Positions 33,486 through 41,416 of a stretch of 64,000 nucleotides of DNA are shown here, one piece after another (position 1 is the first letter of the stretch; each line of letters starts with the position of its first letter). Position numbers and translations under genes: made by a program. The DNA is from CBDATG01 sp965200145 (GTDB lineage Bacteria > Chloroflexota > Dehalococcoidia > Lucifugimonadales > Lucifugimonadaceae). Under the pieces are notes generated by a model, which saw only the letters and a list, made by a program, of their open reading frames with translations, had not been told where the DNA came from and did no database searches. Where the stretch lies: contig CBDATG010000002.1 in the NCBI GenBank assembly GCA_965200145.1, positions 372,001 to 436,000 on the forward strand, given 5' to 3'.

Positions 33486-34316
33486 ATGCATCAGCAACTT
33501 GCGGGAATGAGCGCGTTGGTCACCGGCGGTGCTCGCGGTATCGGTCGCGGCATCGGGTCGGTGCTGGCGGAGCGCGGCGCGTCGGTCTGCGTGTCGGACT
33601 TGGATGGAGTAGGCGCTGAGGAGACTGCCGATGCGATACGCCAGAATGGCGGTGCGGCGATTGCAGTCAGGGGCGATGTAACGAACTCAGAGTCTGTTGC
33701 CGACAATGTTGATGCCGCGGTGTCCGAGTTCGGCAAGCTGGACATCTGCGTTGCGAACGCTGGTGTGATAGGCGCTGCGGGCTTCAACGAGCGCAAGGAT
33801 TACGTGCCGGCAGACTGGGACATGACTTGGGATGTGAACGTGCGCGGCGTAGTCAACACCTGCGACGCGGTCGCGGAACACATGAAGGCGCGCCAATACG
33901 GCAAGATCGTGATCATAGCGTCGCATGGCGGTCGTGCGCCACGCGGCGTGCCAGATGCAGGCAGGGGCACGGCGCAGGGGCCATACATGGTCTCCAAGGC
34001 GGCTGCGATCCAGTGGACGCATTGGCTGGCGATGCAGCTCGGGCAGTTCAATATCAATGTCAACGCTGTCTGCCCCGGCAGGCTCTGGACTCCGATGTGG
34101 CAGGCAATTGCGCAGAATCACAAGGAGCTGAATCCCGACCTCGCGGAGTACACGCCACGCGAGATATTCGACATGCAGGTGAAGACTGCCATGCCGTTAG
34201 GGCGTGAGCAGACACCCGAGGACATCGGCAAAGCGGTAGCATTCCTAGCATCAGAGGATGCTGCGCAGATAACGGGGCAGGCGTTGAACGTCAACGGCGG
34301 CGCGATAATGAACTGA
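33486..34316 (+). CDS. Short-chain dehydrogenase/reductase (SDR family)
   Basis: This 276-aa cytoplasmic NAD(P)-dependent oxidoreductase has the cofactor motif TGGARGIGRGIG (residues ~13-24), DVTNSES, the NAG motif in VANAGVIGA, the catalytic Ser in IASHGG, the YxxxK pair in GPYMVSKAAA and the C-terminal AVAFLASEDAAQITGQALNV. An Asp (SDLDG) at the end of the second strand favours NAD over NADP. The start at ATG 33486 has GAAGG upstream; a longer reading from 33423 has no support. The substrate is unknown. The gene follows lipoprotein array 1 and heads a short same-strand group (SRPBCC, amidase, MFS). Confidence 0.9.
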   Translation: MHQQLAGMSALVTGGARGIGRGIGSVLAERGASVCVSDLDGVGAEETADAIRQNGGAAIAVRGDVTNSESVADNVDAAVSEFGKLDICVANAGVIGAAGFNERKDYVPADWDMTWDVNVRGVVNTCDAVAEHMKARQYGKIVIIASHGGRAPRGVPDAGRGTAQGPYMVSKAAAIQWTHWLAMQLGQFNINVNAVCPGRLWTPMWQAIAQNHKELNPDLAEYTPREIFDMQVKTAMPLGREQTPEDIGKAVAFLASEDAAQITGQALNVNGGAIMN

Positions 34317-34370
34317 CGCGGAACCGGAGCGCGCGACGGTTGCAGACTCAAATGTGGGGAGAGCAGAGAC

Positions 34371-34844
34371 ATGGCACAGCTGACAGTATCAGTAGAGACG
34401 ACGATAGACAGGCATCCGGATGAGGCGTTCGCATGGTTTGCCGACGCGAACAACCTGCGTCGCTGGTTCGGCGGCGTTGAGGAATCGGGCTGGGTGCGCA
34501 AGCAGGAAGAGGGTCTGCCGCGCCCTGATGACAAATTCTTCACCAACCGCACCTACCGCGGCAAGGAGCATCATGTTGTGCACGAGGTAGATACCTGCGA
34601 CGGTCGGGAACGCATATTTGAGTTCCACGCCATTGAGGGACAGATGCCGATACGGACGCGCATCCGATGCCAACCGTCGAATGAAGGCACCCTGTGCAGG
34701 ATGGTGCTGACGGCGTTGTCCGACAGCTTCGTCACAGGATTGGCATTCCGACTGACAGGTTGGATGTCGCGTCCGATGATGCGCAAGCAGTACGCAAGCG
34801 AACTGGAACGCGCCCGCATCATACTTGAGACGCGTTCGGACTGA
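34371..34844 (+). CDS. SRPBCC (START-like) superfamily protein
   Basis: This 157-aa protein begins MAQLTVSVETTIDRHPDEAF and WFADANNLRRWFGGVEESGW, the usual strand-helix-helix opening of SRPBCC/polyketide-cyclase-like folds, then alternating strands and a long C-terminal helix (MMRKQYASELERARIILETR). These proteins bind hydrophobic ligands; no catalytic residue pattern is evident. GGGGAG lies upstream of the ATG. The position between SDR and amidase genes may point to a shared catabolic pathway, but no substrate can be inferred. Confidence 0.75.
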   Translation: MAQLTVSVETTIDRHPDEAFAWFADANNLRRWFGGVEESGWVRKQEEGLPRPDDKFFTNRTYRGKEHHVVHEVDTCDGRERIFEFHAIEGQMPIRTRIRCQPSNEGTLCRMVLTALSDSFVTGLAFRLTGWMSRPMMRKQYASELERARIILETRSD

Positions 34845-34896
34845 GCCCAGCGGTGGCACACATAATCGGCAATGAAACGATAGGGGGAATCTGGAA

Positions 34897-36327
34897 GTGA
34901 ACGATCGAGACTTGATGTTTACACCTGCTCACGAGCAGCGGCGAATGCTGGTTGACGGCGAGATATCGTCAGTCGAACTGACACAAGCTGCCTTGCGCCG
35001 CACGGCCGAGTTGGACGACCAGCTTAACGCCTACATTACTGTAGATGCCGAAGGCGCGATTGCGGCGGCAAGTGCTGCCGACGCACGCTTCGCCGACGGC
35101 GACGAGCCGTTGCCGTTGCAAGGTGTGCCGGTCTGCGTGAAAGACCTAGAGCTGACAGCAGGCCTGAAGACGACGTTAGGATGTGCCGCGTTCGCCGACT
35201 GGGTGCCAGAGTTTGACTCGGCGGTAGTGGAGCGTCTGCGCAGTGCCGGCGCAGTGATACTAGGCAAGACGAACACACCAGAGTTCGGTAACTCGGCAGA
35301 GACCATCACCGACTTCTTCCCAGAGGCAAGAAACCCCTGGGGAACAACGCGTCATCCCGGTGGCTCGTCGGGAGGAACATCCGCGGCGATTGCGTCAGGG
35401 ATGTGCTCGCTAGGCACCGGCTCCGATGGCGGCGGCAGTGTACGACTGCCCGCGGCATTCACCGGCATCTTCGGACACAAGCCAACACACGGCCGCGTGC
35501 CACGGTACGGCGGCAGGTCGCAACCGTCATACAACTGCACCAGCACGACTGGCCCAATGTCGCATGATGTGCGCTCATCGGCGATCATGCACGCGGTCAT
35601 CTCTGGCAACGACCCTCGCGACCCCGGTTCGCTACGAACCGCGGTGCCGGACTGCCTGACAAACTTGGAAGATGGAATCGAAGGCATGAGAATCGGATAC
35701 TCTCCTGATCTCGGTTATGCCAATGTCAACGATGATGTCGCCTCTGCTTGCGAAGGCGCGCTCAGTGCGTTTGAGGACGCAGGAGCATCGGTCAGGCAGG
35801 TCGAAATTGAGTTTGACGTGATACCTGCGACATACTGGTGGACGATCTGGACAGCCGGCCAGGTCGCGATGTACGGCGCGCTCGCTAATGATCCGGATGT
35901 GAAACTGACTGATTACACCATGGAAATGATCAACGCCGGCAGATCGGTCACGGGTGCAGATTACGCCCGCGCATTGCGACAGGCCGAGTTGCATCGCGTT
36001 CAGATGCACGCGTTTTTCTCGGAATACGACCTGCTGGTGACTCCCACGACCGCCGCCGTGGCCTGGCCGCACCGTCAGCCGCCGGAGACGTTGGGCGGCA
36101 TTCCCGTAGAAAAGGGCATTGCGAATCCGTCAGCAGTACCGTTCACCGCGCTCTGGAACATCCTGTGGAATCCAGCGGCATCGGTACCATGCGGATTCGG
36201 CGAGGCCGATATGCCTGTCGGACTGCAACTGATCGGCGCATACGACGATGACCCGACCGTATTCCGCGCTGCCCTTGCCTATGAGCGCGAACGTCCCTGG
36301 ACCGGGCAACGCCCACCTGTGAGTTAG
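34897..36327 (+). CDS. Amidase (amidase signature family)
   Basis: This 476-aa hydrolase starts at GTG. The catalytic Lys lies in VCVKDLELTAG (~residue 82), the cis-Ser in GGSSGGTSAAIASGM and the nucleophile Ser in GSDGGGSVRLPAAF. Together these form the Ser-cisSer-Lys triad of the amidase signature family. The family includes GatA, but no gatB/gatC is adjacent and the C-terminal region (NPAASVPCGFGEADMPVGLQ) is that of stand-alone amidases, which release ammonia from small amides or cleave aryl amides. No signal peptide is present, so it is cytoplasmic. Confidence 0.9.
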   Translation: MNDRDLMFTPAHEQRRMLVDGEISSVELTQAALRRTAELDDQLNAYITVDAEGAIAAASAADARFADGDEPLPLQGVPVCVKDLELTAGLKTTLGCAAFADWVPEFDSAVVERLRSAGAVILGKTNTPEFGNSAETITDFFPEARNPWGTTRHPGGSSGGTSAAIASGMCSLGTGSDGGGSVRLPAAFTGIFGHKPTHGRVPRYGGRSQPSYNCTSTTGPMSHDVRSSAIMHAVISGNDPRDPGSLRTAVPDCLTNLEDGIEGMRIGYSPDLGYANVNDDVASACEGALSAFEDAGASVRQVEIEFDVIPATYWWTIWTAGQVAMYGALANDPDVKLTDYTMEMINAGRSVTGADYARALRQAELHRVQMHAFFSEYDLLVTPTTAAVAWPHRQPPETLGGIPVEKGIANPSAVPFTALWNILWNPAASVPCGFGEADMPVGLQLIGAYDDDPTVFRAALAYERERPWTGQRPPVS

Positions 36328-36368
36328 CGCGACCGCACGGCTGGCTGGTGTTAGACTAGCCTGCGGTT

Positions 36369-37643
36369 ATGGCACTCGACACGCACAGTCGCACTTTGCC
36401 GGCTGCGCGACTGCGGGCCAGGGGACGAAGCGTAGCCCGACGCACCTTCGCATCACTCGAATATCCAGAGTACCGCGCCTTCTGGTTCAGCCTCGTGCTG
36501 ATGATGGCAGGTATCAACATGCAGATGCTCGCCAGGGGACAGCTGGCATGGGAACTCACGGGTGATAACTTCTTCGTGGCGTTGGTAGGCGCGGGATTTG
36601 CTCCCCCAGTGTTGCTGTTCTCAATCTTCGGGGGAGTGCTAGCCGACAGCTGGGACAGGAAACGCATGGTGCAGTACGGGCAACTCGTCGTCGCAGTCAT
36701 CGCAGCAGGCGTAGGCATTTCGATACAGACAGACACGATATCGGTATGGATATTGCTTGTAGCAGCGTTGGCACAAGGCACTGTGTGGTCCTTCATGATG
36801 CCCGCGCGTCAATCGCTGATACCGGAGCTGGTACCCAAGCCGCAGCTCACCAACGCCATCGCGCTATCCGCATCGGGAATGTCGCTGATGACGCTTACCG
36901 GGCCAGGCCTGGGCGGTCTGTCATACGCCATACTCGGGCCGGGTCCGACCTACTTCGTGATCGCCGTGTTGAACCTGGCGGCATTCGCCCTGATGCGCGG
37001 TGTGCCAAACGTCCAGAATGCATCACCCGGCGGACGACGGCCGTCCGAAGTGCTGGCTGCCGCGGGCGACGGATTGCGCTACGCACTGAGAAATCGAACG
37101 ATTCTGTTCCTGTTGCTCCTGCTAGTTGCAACCACCATGTCGTCGATGTCGTTCCGCTCGCTGATGCCCGCATACGCCGATGATGTCCTAGGAGGCGGTG
37201 CACAATTGCTAGGCGTGATGATGTCGATGATCGGTCTAGGCGCACTCTTCGGCACGCTCTTCGTGGCATCCCTCTCAACGACGATCCGCCGCGGACTGGT
37301 GTTGCTGGCAGCCACCGGTCTATCCGCCATCGCCATACTGGTGTCGTCCGTGGTCTCGATCGCCCTAATCGCAGGTGCTGCGATGACGGTGCTAGGCCTG
37401 GGAGACGCGGGACGCCGCTCGCTGAACGCTTCGCTGCTGATGGAGCAGTCAGACGAGGCGCACCGCGGTCGTGTCATGGGCATCTACATGATGAACTTCG
37501 GCTTGACACCGCTAGCCGCCATACCGCTAGGCATCCTAGCAGAGCAGACCAGCCTACAACTCGCCTTCGCAGTAGCAGGCGGCGTGCTAGCAACAGCAGT
37601 ACTAGCAGGAACAGTAGGAACCCGCAGGCTGCGAGGGTTGTGA
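36369..37643 (+). CDS. Major facilitator superfamily transporter
   Basis: This 424-aa inner-membrane protein has about 12 transmembrane helices. The loop between helices 2 and 3 reads GGVLADSWDRKRMVQYGQ, a good form of the MFS motif GxLaDrxGrkr. The order is that of the enterobactin-exporter-like (EntS/MFS_3) group: PARQSLIPELVPKPQLTNAI after helix 4 is characteristic. Members export siderophores or drugs. It lies 41 nt after the amidase gene and is probably cotranscribed with it. The substrate is unknown. Confidence 0.88.
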   Translation: MALDTHSRTLPAARLRARGRSVARRTFASLEYPEYRAFWFSLVLMMAGINMQMLARGQLAWELTGDNFFVALVGAGFAPPVLLFSIFGGVLADSWDRKRMVQYGQLVVAVIAAGVGISIQTDTISVWILLVAALAQGTVWSFMMPARQSLIPELVPKPQLTNAIALSASGMSLMTLTGPGLGGLSYAILGPGPTYFVIAVLNLAAFALMRGVPNVQNASPGGRRPSEVLAAAGDGLRYALRNRTILFLLLLLVATTMSSMSFRSLMPAYADDVLGGGAQLLGVMMSMIGLGALFGTLFVASLSTTIRRGLVLLAATGLSAIAILVSSVVSIALIAGAAMTVLGLGDAGRRSLNASLLMEQSDEAHRGRVMGIYMMNFGLTPLAAIPLGILAEQTSLQLAFAVAGGVLATAVLAGTVGTRRLRGL

Positions 37644-37747
37644 GGGGGCGTCACGGTTGCCCGCTAGTTCGCGCGGGATACCTGGTCGGGCGGACATGTA
37701 TGATGTTAGGTAGCTGACCAGACAGGATCGGAGAGGAGTGAGTAGCA

Positions 37748-38173
37748 ATGACAACGACATCCAAGAAGATTGAACCTCTGCGGAGTGAGACATCTAGCCA
37801 GCCGGTGAACCTGGGTGGGTTGCTTCGGCGCGTTGACATCGATTCTGGCCGCGCCGAGTTCAAATGGGCAGGTGCTGATCATCCTCTGTATTTCGATCGC
37901 GGACTCGCACCTTCTGTCCAATCCCTGGAGGGCAAGTATGTGCAGGTCGAAGGCATCGCCACCTTCAACAACAGCGACGAGGATCTGATAAGAATCGATT
38001 TAGAAGCCATCCGACTCGAGCCGGGACCGGTCGATTGGCAACGGGACGACTGGCCGCCGCCGTTCGACCGCGACGCACTCAAGCCCTTGAGCTTTGACTT
38101 TGACGTGGACGAGTTCATACGGGGCATCTACGCGGCGCGAAGGAAGGGAGTTTGCAGTTGCGACAAGCGGTAG
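37748..38173 (+). CDS. Putative antitoxin partner of PIN-domain toxin, module 1
   Basis: This 141-aa protein of a family I do not recognise has the pattern GGLLRRVDIDSGRAEFKW, YVQVEGIATFNN and DVDEFIRGIYAARRKGVCSC. A second copy lies at 38760-39185, and in both cases a PIN-domain gene starts within the last 22 nt. That gene order and overlap are typical of VapBC-like toxin/antitoxin pairs, so an antitoxin role is inferred from context. The C-terminal acidic segment (FDFDVDEFIRGIY) is the probable toxin-binding part, by analogy with VapB. It has no obvious AbrB or ribbon-helix-helix DNA-binding domain. GGAG lies upstream of the ATG. Confidence 0.6.
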   Translation: MTTTSKKIEPLRSETSSQPVNLGGLLRRVDIDSGRAEFKWAGADHPLYFDRGLAPSVQSLEGKYVQVEGIATFNNSDEDLIRIDLEAIRLEPGPVDWQRDDWPPPFDRDALKPLSFDFDVDEFIRGIYAARRKGVCSCDKR

Positions 38174-38568
38174 TCCTGGACACGAACGTCGTGAGTTTCG
38201 AGCTCAGACGCGACGTACTATTCCAATACTATGAGGAGCGCATCACTGGACTGACGCCAGTTATCGCCCTGCAGTCGTACGAAGAGATTTGGTATGGAGC
38301 GCGACGGGATAGGTGGGGTTTCCGTCGGTTAGCTGAATTGAACGATTTCCTCGCTAGATACGAGGTGATCAATCCGAACAGGGGGATCGCGCGTGTTTGC
38401 GGAGAGATCAGAGCGGCCCAGGAACGCAGAGGCAAGACCCTGTCCACCGCCGACGCGTGGATCGTGGCAACCGCGTTGACCTTGGACTGCCCGCTGGCCA
38501 CGCACGACGCACGGCTCGCCGAGGTGCCCGACCTGAAACTGATCCAAGCACCTGAAGCTCGGGCTTGA
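38152..38568 (+). CDS. PIN-domain ribonuclease toxin (VapC-like), module 1
   Basis: This 138-aa protein has the PIN acidic residues in order: Asp in VVLDTNVVSF, Glu in LQSYEEIWYG, Asp in LSTADAWIVATAL and Asp in LATHDARLA. VapC-type toxins cut tRNA or rRNA with Mg or Mn and are blocked by their antitoxin. The start is a TTG at 38152 that overlaps the antitoxin gene by 22 nt and aligns with the ATG of the second copy (39164); TTG 38158 is an alternative with better Shine-Dalgarno spacing from GGGAG. All active-site residues are present, so this copy should be functional. Confidence 0.8.
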   Translation: MQLRQAVVLDTNVVSFELRRDVLFQYYEERITGLTPVIALQSYEEIWYGARRDRWGFRRLAELNDFLARYEVINPNRGIARVCGEIRAAQERRGKTLSTADAWIVATALTLDCPLATHDARLAEVPDLKLIQAPEARA

Positions 38569-38759
38569 ATGCAAGCCACAAGCATCAACCGGCCGAAGTG
38601 GGCGGCGTGTTAACGAGCGTAGCGCCACCATGTGGGGTGGGCAACCAGCGGACTAAGGTGTGCTACGATGTGGTGATGCCATAAAGCCGAGACCGGGAGT
38701 AACCGCGCGGAACAATAGTCAGAACGCCTCAACGGACGAATCCCCTTGAAGTACACCCC

Positions 38760-39185
38760 GTGACAGCCACACCCAAGAATCTCGAGATACCAACGGACGG
38801 TTTGACTGTCGAGCCGGTGCTCATACACGGGCGGGTTCGTCGCGTGGACTCGGAGTCGGGCACAGCGGAGTTTGATTGGCTCGGAGGGAAACGCCTGCTG
38901 AGGTTCCCGCCGGAACTAGCGCATCGGATCGATGAGCTGAAGGACCGGTTCGTAGAAATCCAAGGTCTGGGTTCGTATGACGCCGGCGGCTGGTTGGTTG
39001 AAATCGAGTTGACCGACATCCGCCACGAGAGTGACGAGATCGACCAGTTGTTGGCCGATGACCAGTGGCAACAGTTCAATCCCGACAATCTAGTGCGAGC
39101 CGACGAGCCGATCGATGTGGATGATTTCCTCCGCGACATCTATGAGGCGCGGCGAGTAGGAGGATGCAGTTGCGTAGAGCAGTAG
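38760..39185 (+). CDS. Putative antitoxin partner of PIN-domain toxin, module 2
   Basis: This 141-aa paralogue of the protein at 37748 keeps GRVRRVDSESGTAEFDW, FVEIQGLGSYD, DVDDFLRDIYEARRVGGCSC and the same length. The start is a GTG at 38760 without a strong Shine-Dalgarno sequence. A 22-nt overlap joins it to the second PIN gene, which is frameshifted. The intact reading frame suggests that the antitoxin has been retained while the toxin decays, which could give resistance to related toxins. That is inference. Confidence 0.6.
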   Translation: MTATPKNLEIPTDGLTVEPVLIHGRVRRVDSESGTAEFDWLGGKRLLRFPPELAHRIDELKDRFVEIQGLGSYDAGGWLVEIELTDIRHESDEIDQLLADDQWQQFNPDNLVRADEPIDVDDFLRDIYEARRVGGCSCVEQ

Positions 39186-39582
39186 TCGTGGATACCAACG
39201 TTGTGAGTTACATCTACGATGGGGATCGTGAGTCACTCTATTTCGAAACGTCTCTCTCCGAGTAAGCCCCGGCGATTTCTTTCTCCAGTCTTTAGAAGAG
39301 CTCGTCCACGGTGCGTATCACAAAGGATGGGGTCCGCGCCGTTCGACGAGATTCAAGCGGTATCTGAAGAGTTATCGGGTCGTGTATCCATCCGAGTCGT
39401 TGGTGATGATATGTGCGGAGCTACGAGCCAACCAACTCCGCATTGGTAGGCCATTGTCCACGGCCGACGCATGGATCATAGCCACCGCATTGACATTGGA
39501 CTGCCCGCTGGCCACGCACGACAGACGGCTCGCCGAGGTTCCAGACCTGAAACTGATCCAAGCACCTGAGGCTTGGGCTTGA
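39164..39582 (+). pseudogene. PIN-domain toxin, module 2, frameshifted
   Basis: ATG 39164 starts QLRRAVVVDTNVVSYIYDG and runs to a TAA about 33 codons in (near 39262). The homologous sequence continues in another frame: LQSLEELVHGAYHKGWG, then RPLSTADAWIIATALTLDC and PLATHDRRLAEVPDLKLIQ, ending at 39582. One or more small indels between about 39245 and 39300 account for the break. All four acidic PIN residues are still encoded but split over two frames. Sequencing error is possible. Confidence 0.85.
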
Positions 39583-39642
39583 CATCTGCGCGGAGCCATG
39601 ATACGCTAACCGACTGTTCATTTCCAACAGCCACAACATGAC

Positions 39643-41399
39643 ATGCCGACGCTAGACTTCAAGGGTAAGTCCCATATATACGCCCATCACTTGACGGTGC
39701 CGTACCGACCGTTGATTCCCGACACTGACCGTTCAATTATTAGAACAAATGTCGGGGGGGGGGGTGCAACCTTTCTGAAGTCGGAACTCCTGACGGCAAC
39801 CTCATAATCCACGGCGACAACCTTCACGCCCTCAAGGCGTTGTTGCCGACGCACGCGGGCAGGGTGAAGTGTATCTACATCGATCCGCCTTACAACACCG
39901 GGAGTCAAGCGTGGGTTTACAACGATAACGTCAACTCGCCGATGATGCGTCAATGGCTGTCCGAAAACCAGCCAGTTGACGGCGAAGACCTTGAGCGGCA
40001 CGACAAATGGCTCTGCATGATGTGGCCGAGATTGCAGCTGTTGAGAGAACTGCTAGCGGAAGATGGTGTCATCTTCGTTTCGATTGACGATCATGAGCAA
40101 TGGCGTTTGCTTGGAATAATGGAAGAGGTGTTTGGAGAGACGAACCACATTGATACTCTAGTCCATATCCACAATAAAGGTGCGGTGTCAGGCAAGTACC
40201 TCCGTGAAGTAAACGAATTCGTACACGTCTTTTGCAAGGACTCTGGTGCCGTTCGATTCGGATTGTTTGAGAGAGAGCTCGATGAAGGGATCGTCAAGAG
40301 TGACGAATGGGGACAATATCGCCTTGGTAGTGGATTACTAAGGATCGGGTTGAGCGGAACGCCGGAGGAACGGCCCAACTTACACTTTCCGATTTACGTT
40401 CGGAGCGACGGATCGATCGGGACTGTTCGAACTAACCATGAAGATGTGGAAGTCTTACCGAAAGACGGTCAAGGAAGACCGGCCGTCTGGCGATGGGGGC
40501 GCGAAAAGATCGATCGTGACTGGCGAAACTTGGAGCTGTTACCGCATGCAAAGGCTCGATACCAGTTCGTTATCAAAATACGACCCGACGAACGAACGAG
40601 CAAGTTTCTTGAGAAACCCTCGTCGTTGTGGGATAAGCCGAGATATTCCTCAGCTACGGGAACCAACGGTATCAAGAAACTCTTCAACGGTGAGAGAGTT
40701 TTTGACTTTCCCAAGTCGAGTGAATTCGTCAAAGGTTTGTTGCAGTTCGCGAATGTCGGCTCCGACGACATCGTCCTCGACTCTTTCGCCGGCAGCGGCA
40801 CGACCGCCCACGCCGTGCTTGCGTTGAACAAGGAGGACGGCGGCAATCGCAAGTTCATCATGGTTGAGTGCGAGGATTACGCGGACACGATCACGGCCGA
40901 ACGTGTGCGACGAGTCATCGGCGGGGTACCGAGCGCCAAGGATGTTGCTCTACGTGAGGGGCTTGGCGGCGAGTTCACATATTGCACACTCGGTGACCCG
41001 ATCACCGTTGATGGCTTGTTATCGGGGGACTCGATGCCCGTGTTTGATCAGTTGGCGGCGTACCTCATCAGTTGCGCGACCGGTGCCCCCGTCGCGTTAT
41101 CAGACTTGCTAACTCCTGACGACTCTAGATTCAACCGTGACACATCGTTCGTGTACGAAACCGATCGACAGCGTTTCCATCTCTTCTACAGGCCGGAGGC
41201 GGGATGGTTGTCTAGCAACGAAGGAGCGTTGAACTCGGAGCGAGCGGAGCAGATCTCACAGGACGCGAAGCTCGTTGGCAAGAGTGCTGTGGTCTTCGGT
41301 CCCGTACGCTACATGAACTCCGCTGATTTGCGCGGCTTAGGAATAACGTTCTGCCAGTTGCCTTACGAGCTCAGTGCCGCCAGAGCGAAGTTGAGCTGA
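39643..41399 (+). CDS. Type III restriction-modification methyltransferase (Mod), frame broken at an 11-G tract
   Basis: ATG 39643 encodes a typical Mod N terminus (MPTLDFKGKSHIYAHHLTVP) but, with 11 Gs at 39754-39764, the frame ends at TAA 39805-39807 after 54 codons. The rest of the enzyme is open in the frame reached with 12 or 9 Gs: NLIIHGDNLHALKALLP, then motif IV DPPYNTG (~80), then motif I DSFAGSGTT (~380). Motif IV before motif I is the beta-class N6-adenine methyltransferase order. A restored protein would have 585 aa. The downstream frame has no convincing start of its own (a TTG at 39840 lies just before DPPY and would remove conserved sequence). It forms a system with the Res gene 17 nt downstream. 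Confidence 0.88.
39754..39764 (+). repeat. Poly-G tract of 11 in the mod coding region
   Basis: Eleven consecutive Gs lie 111 nt into mod. One extra G or two fewer would restore the full reading frame. Such tracts mutate by slipped-strand mispairing and switch mod genes on and off in other bacteria. An assembly error in a homopolymer cannot be excluded from one sequence. Confidence 0.95.
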
Positions 41400-41416
41400 T
41401 CAGGAGGTCTGCAACG

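Noticed and set aside
34897..36327. Amidase as GatA of the tRNA amidotransferase
   Set aside because: No gatB or gatC next to it, and the neighbours are catabolic or transport genes.
39840..41399. Mod as a complete gene starting at TTG 39840
   Set aside because: It would begin inside the conserved HGDNLHALKALLP region, lacks a ribosome site, and a classical Mod N terminus is present upstream in another frame.
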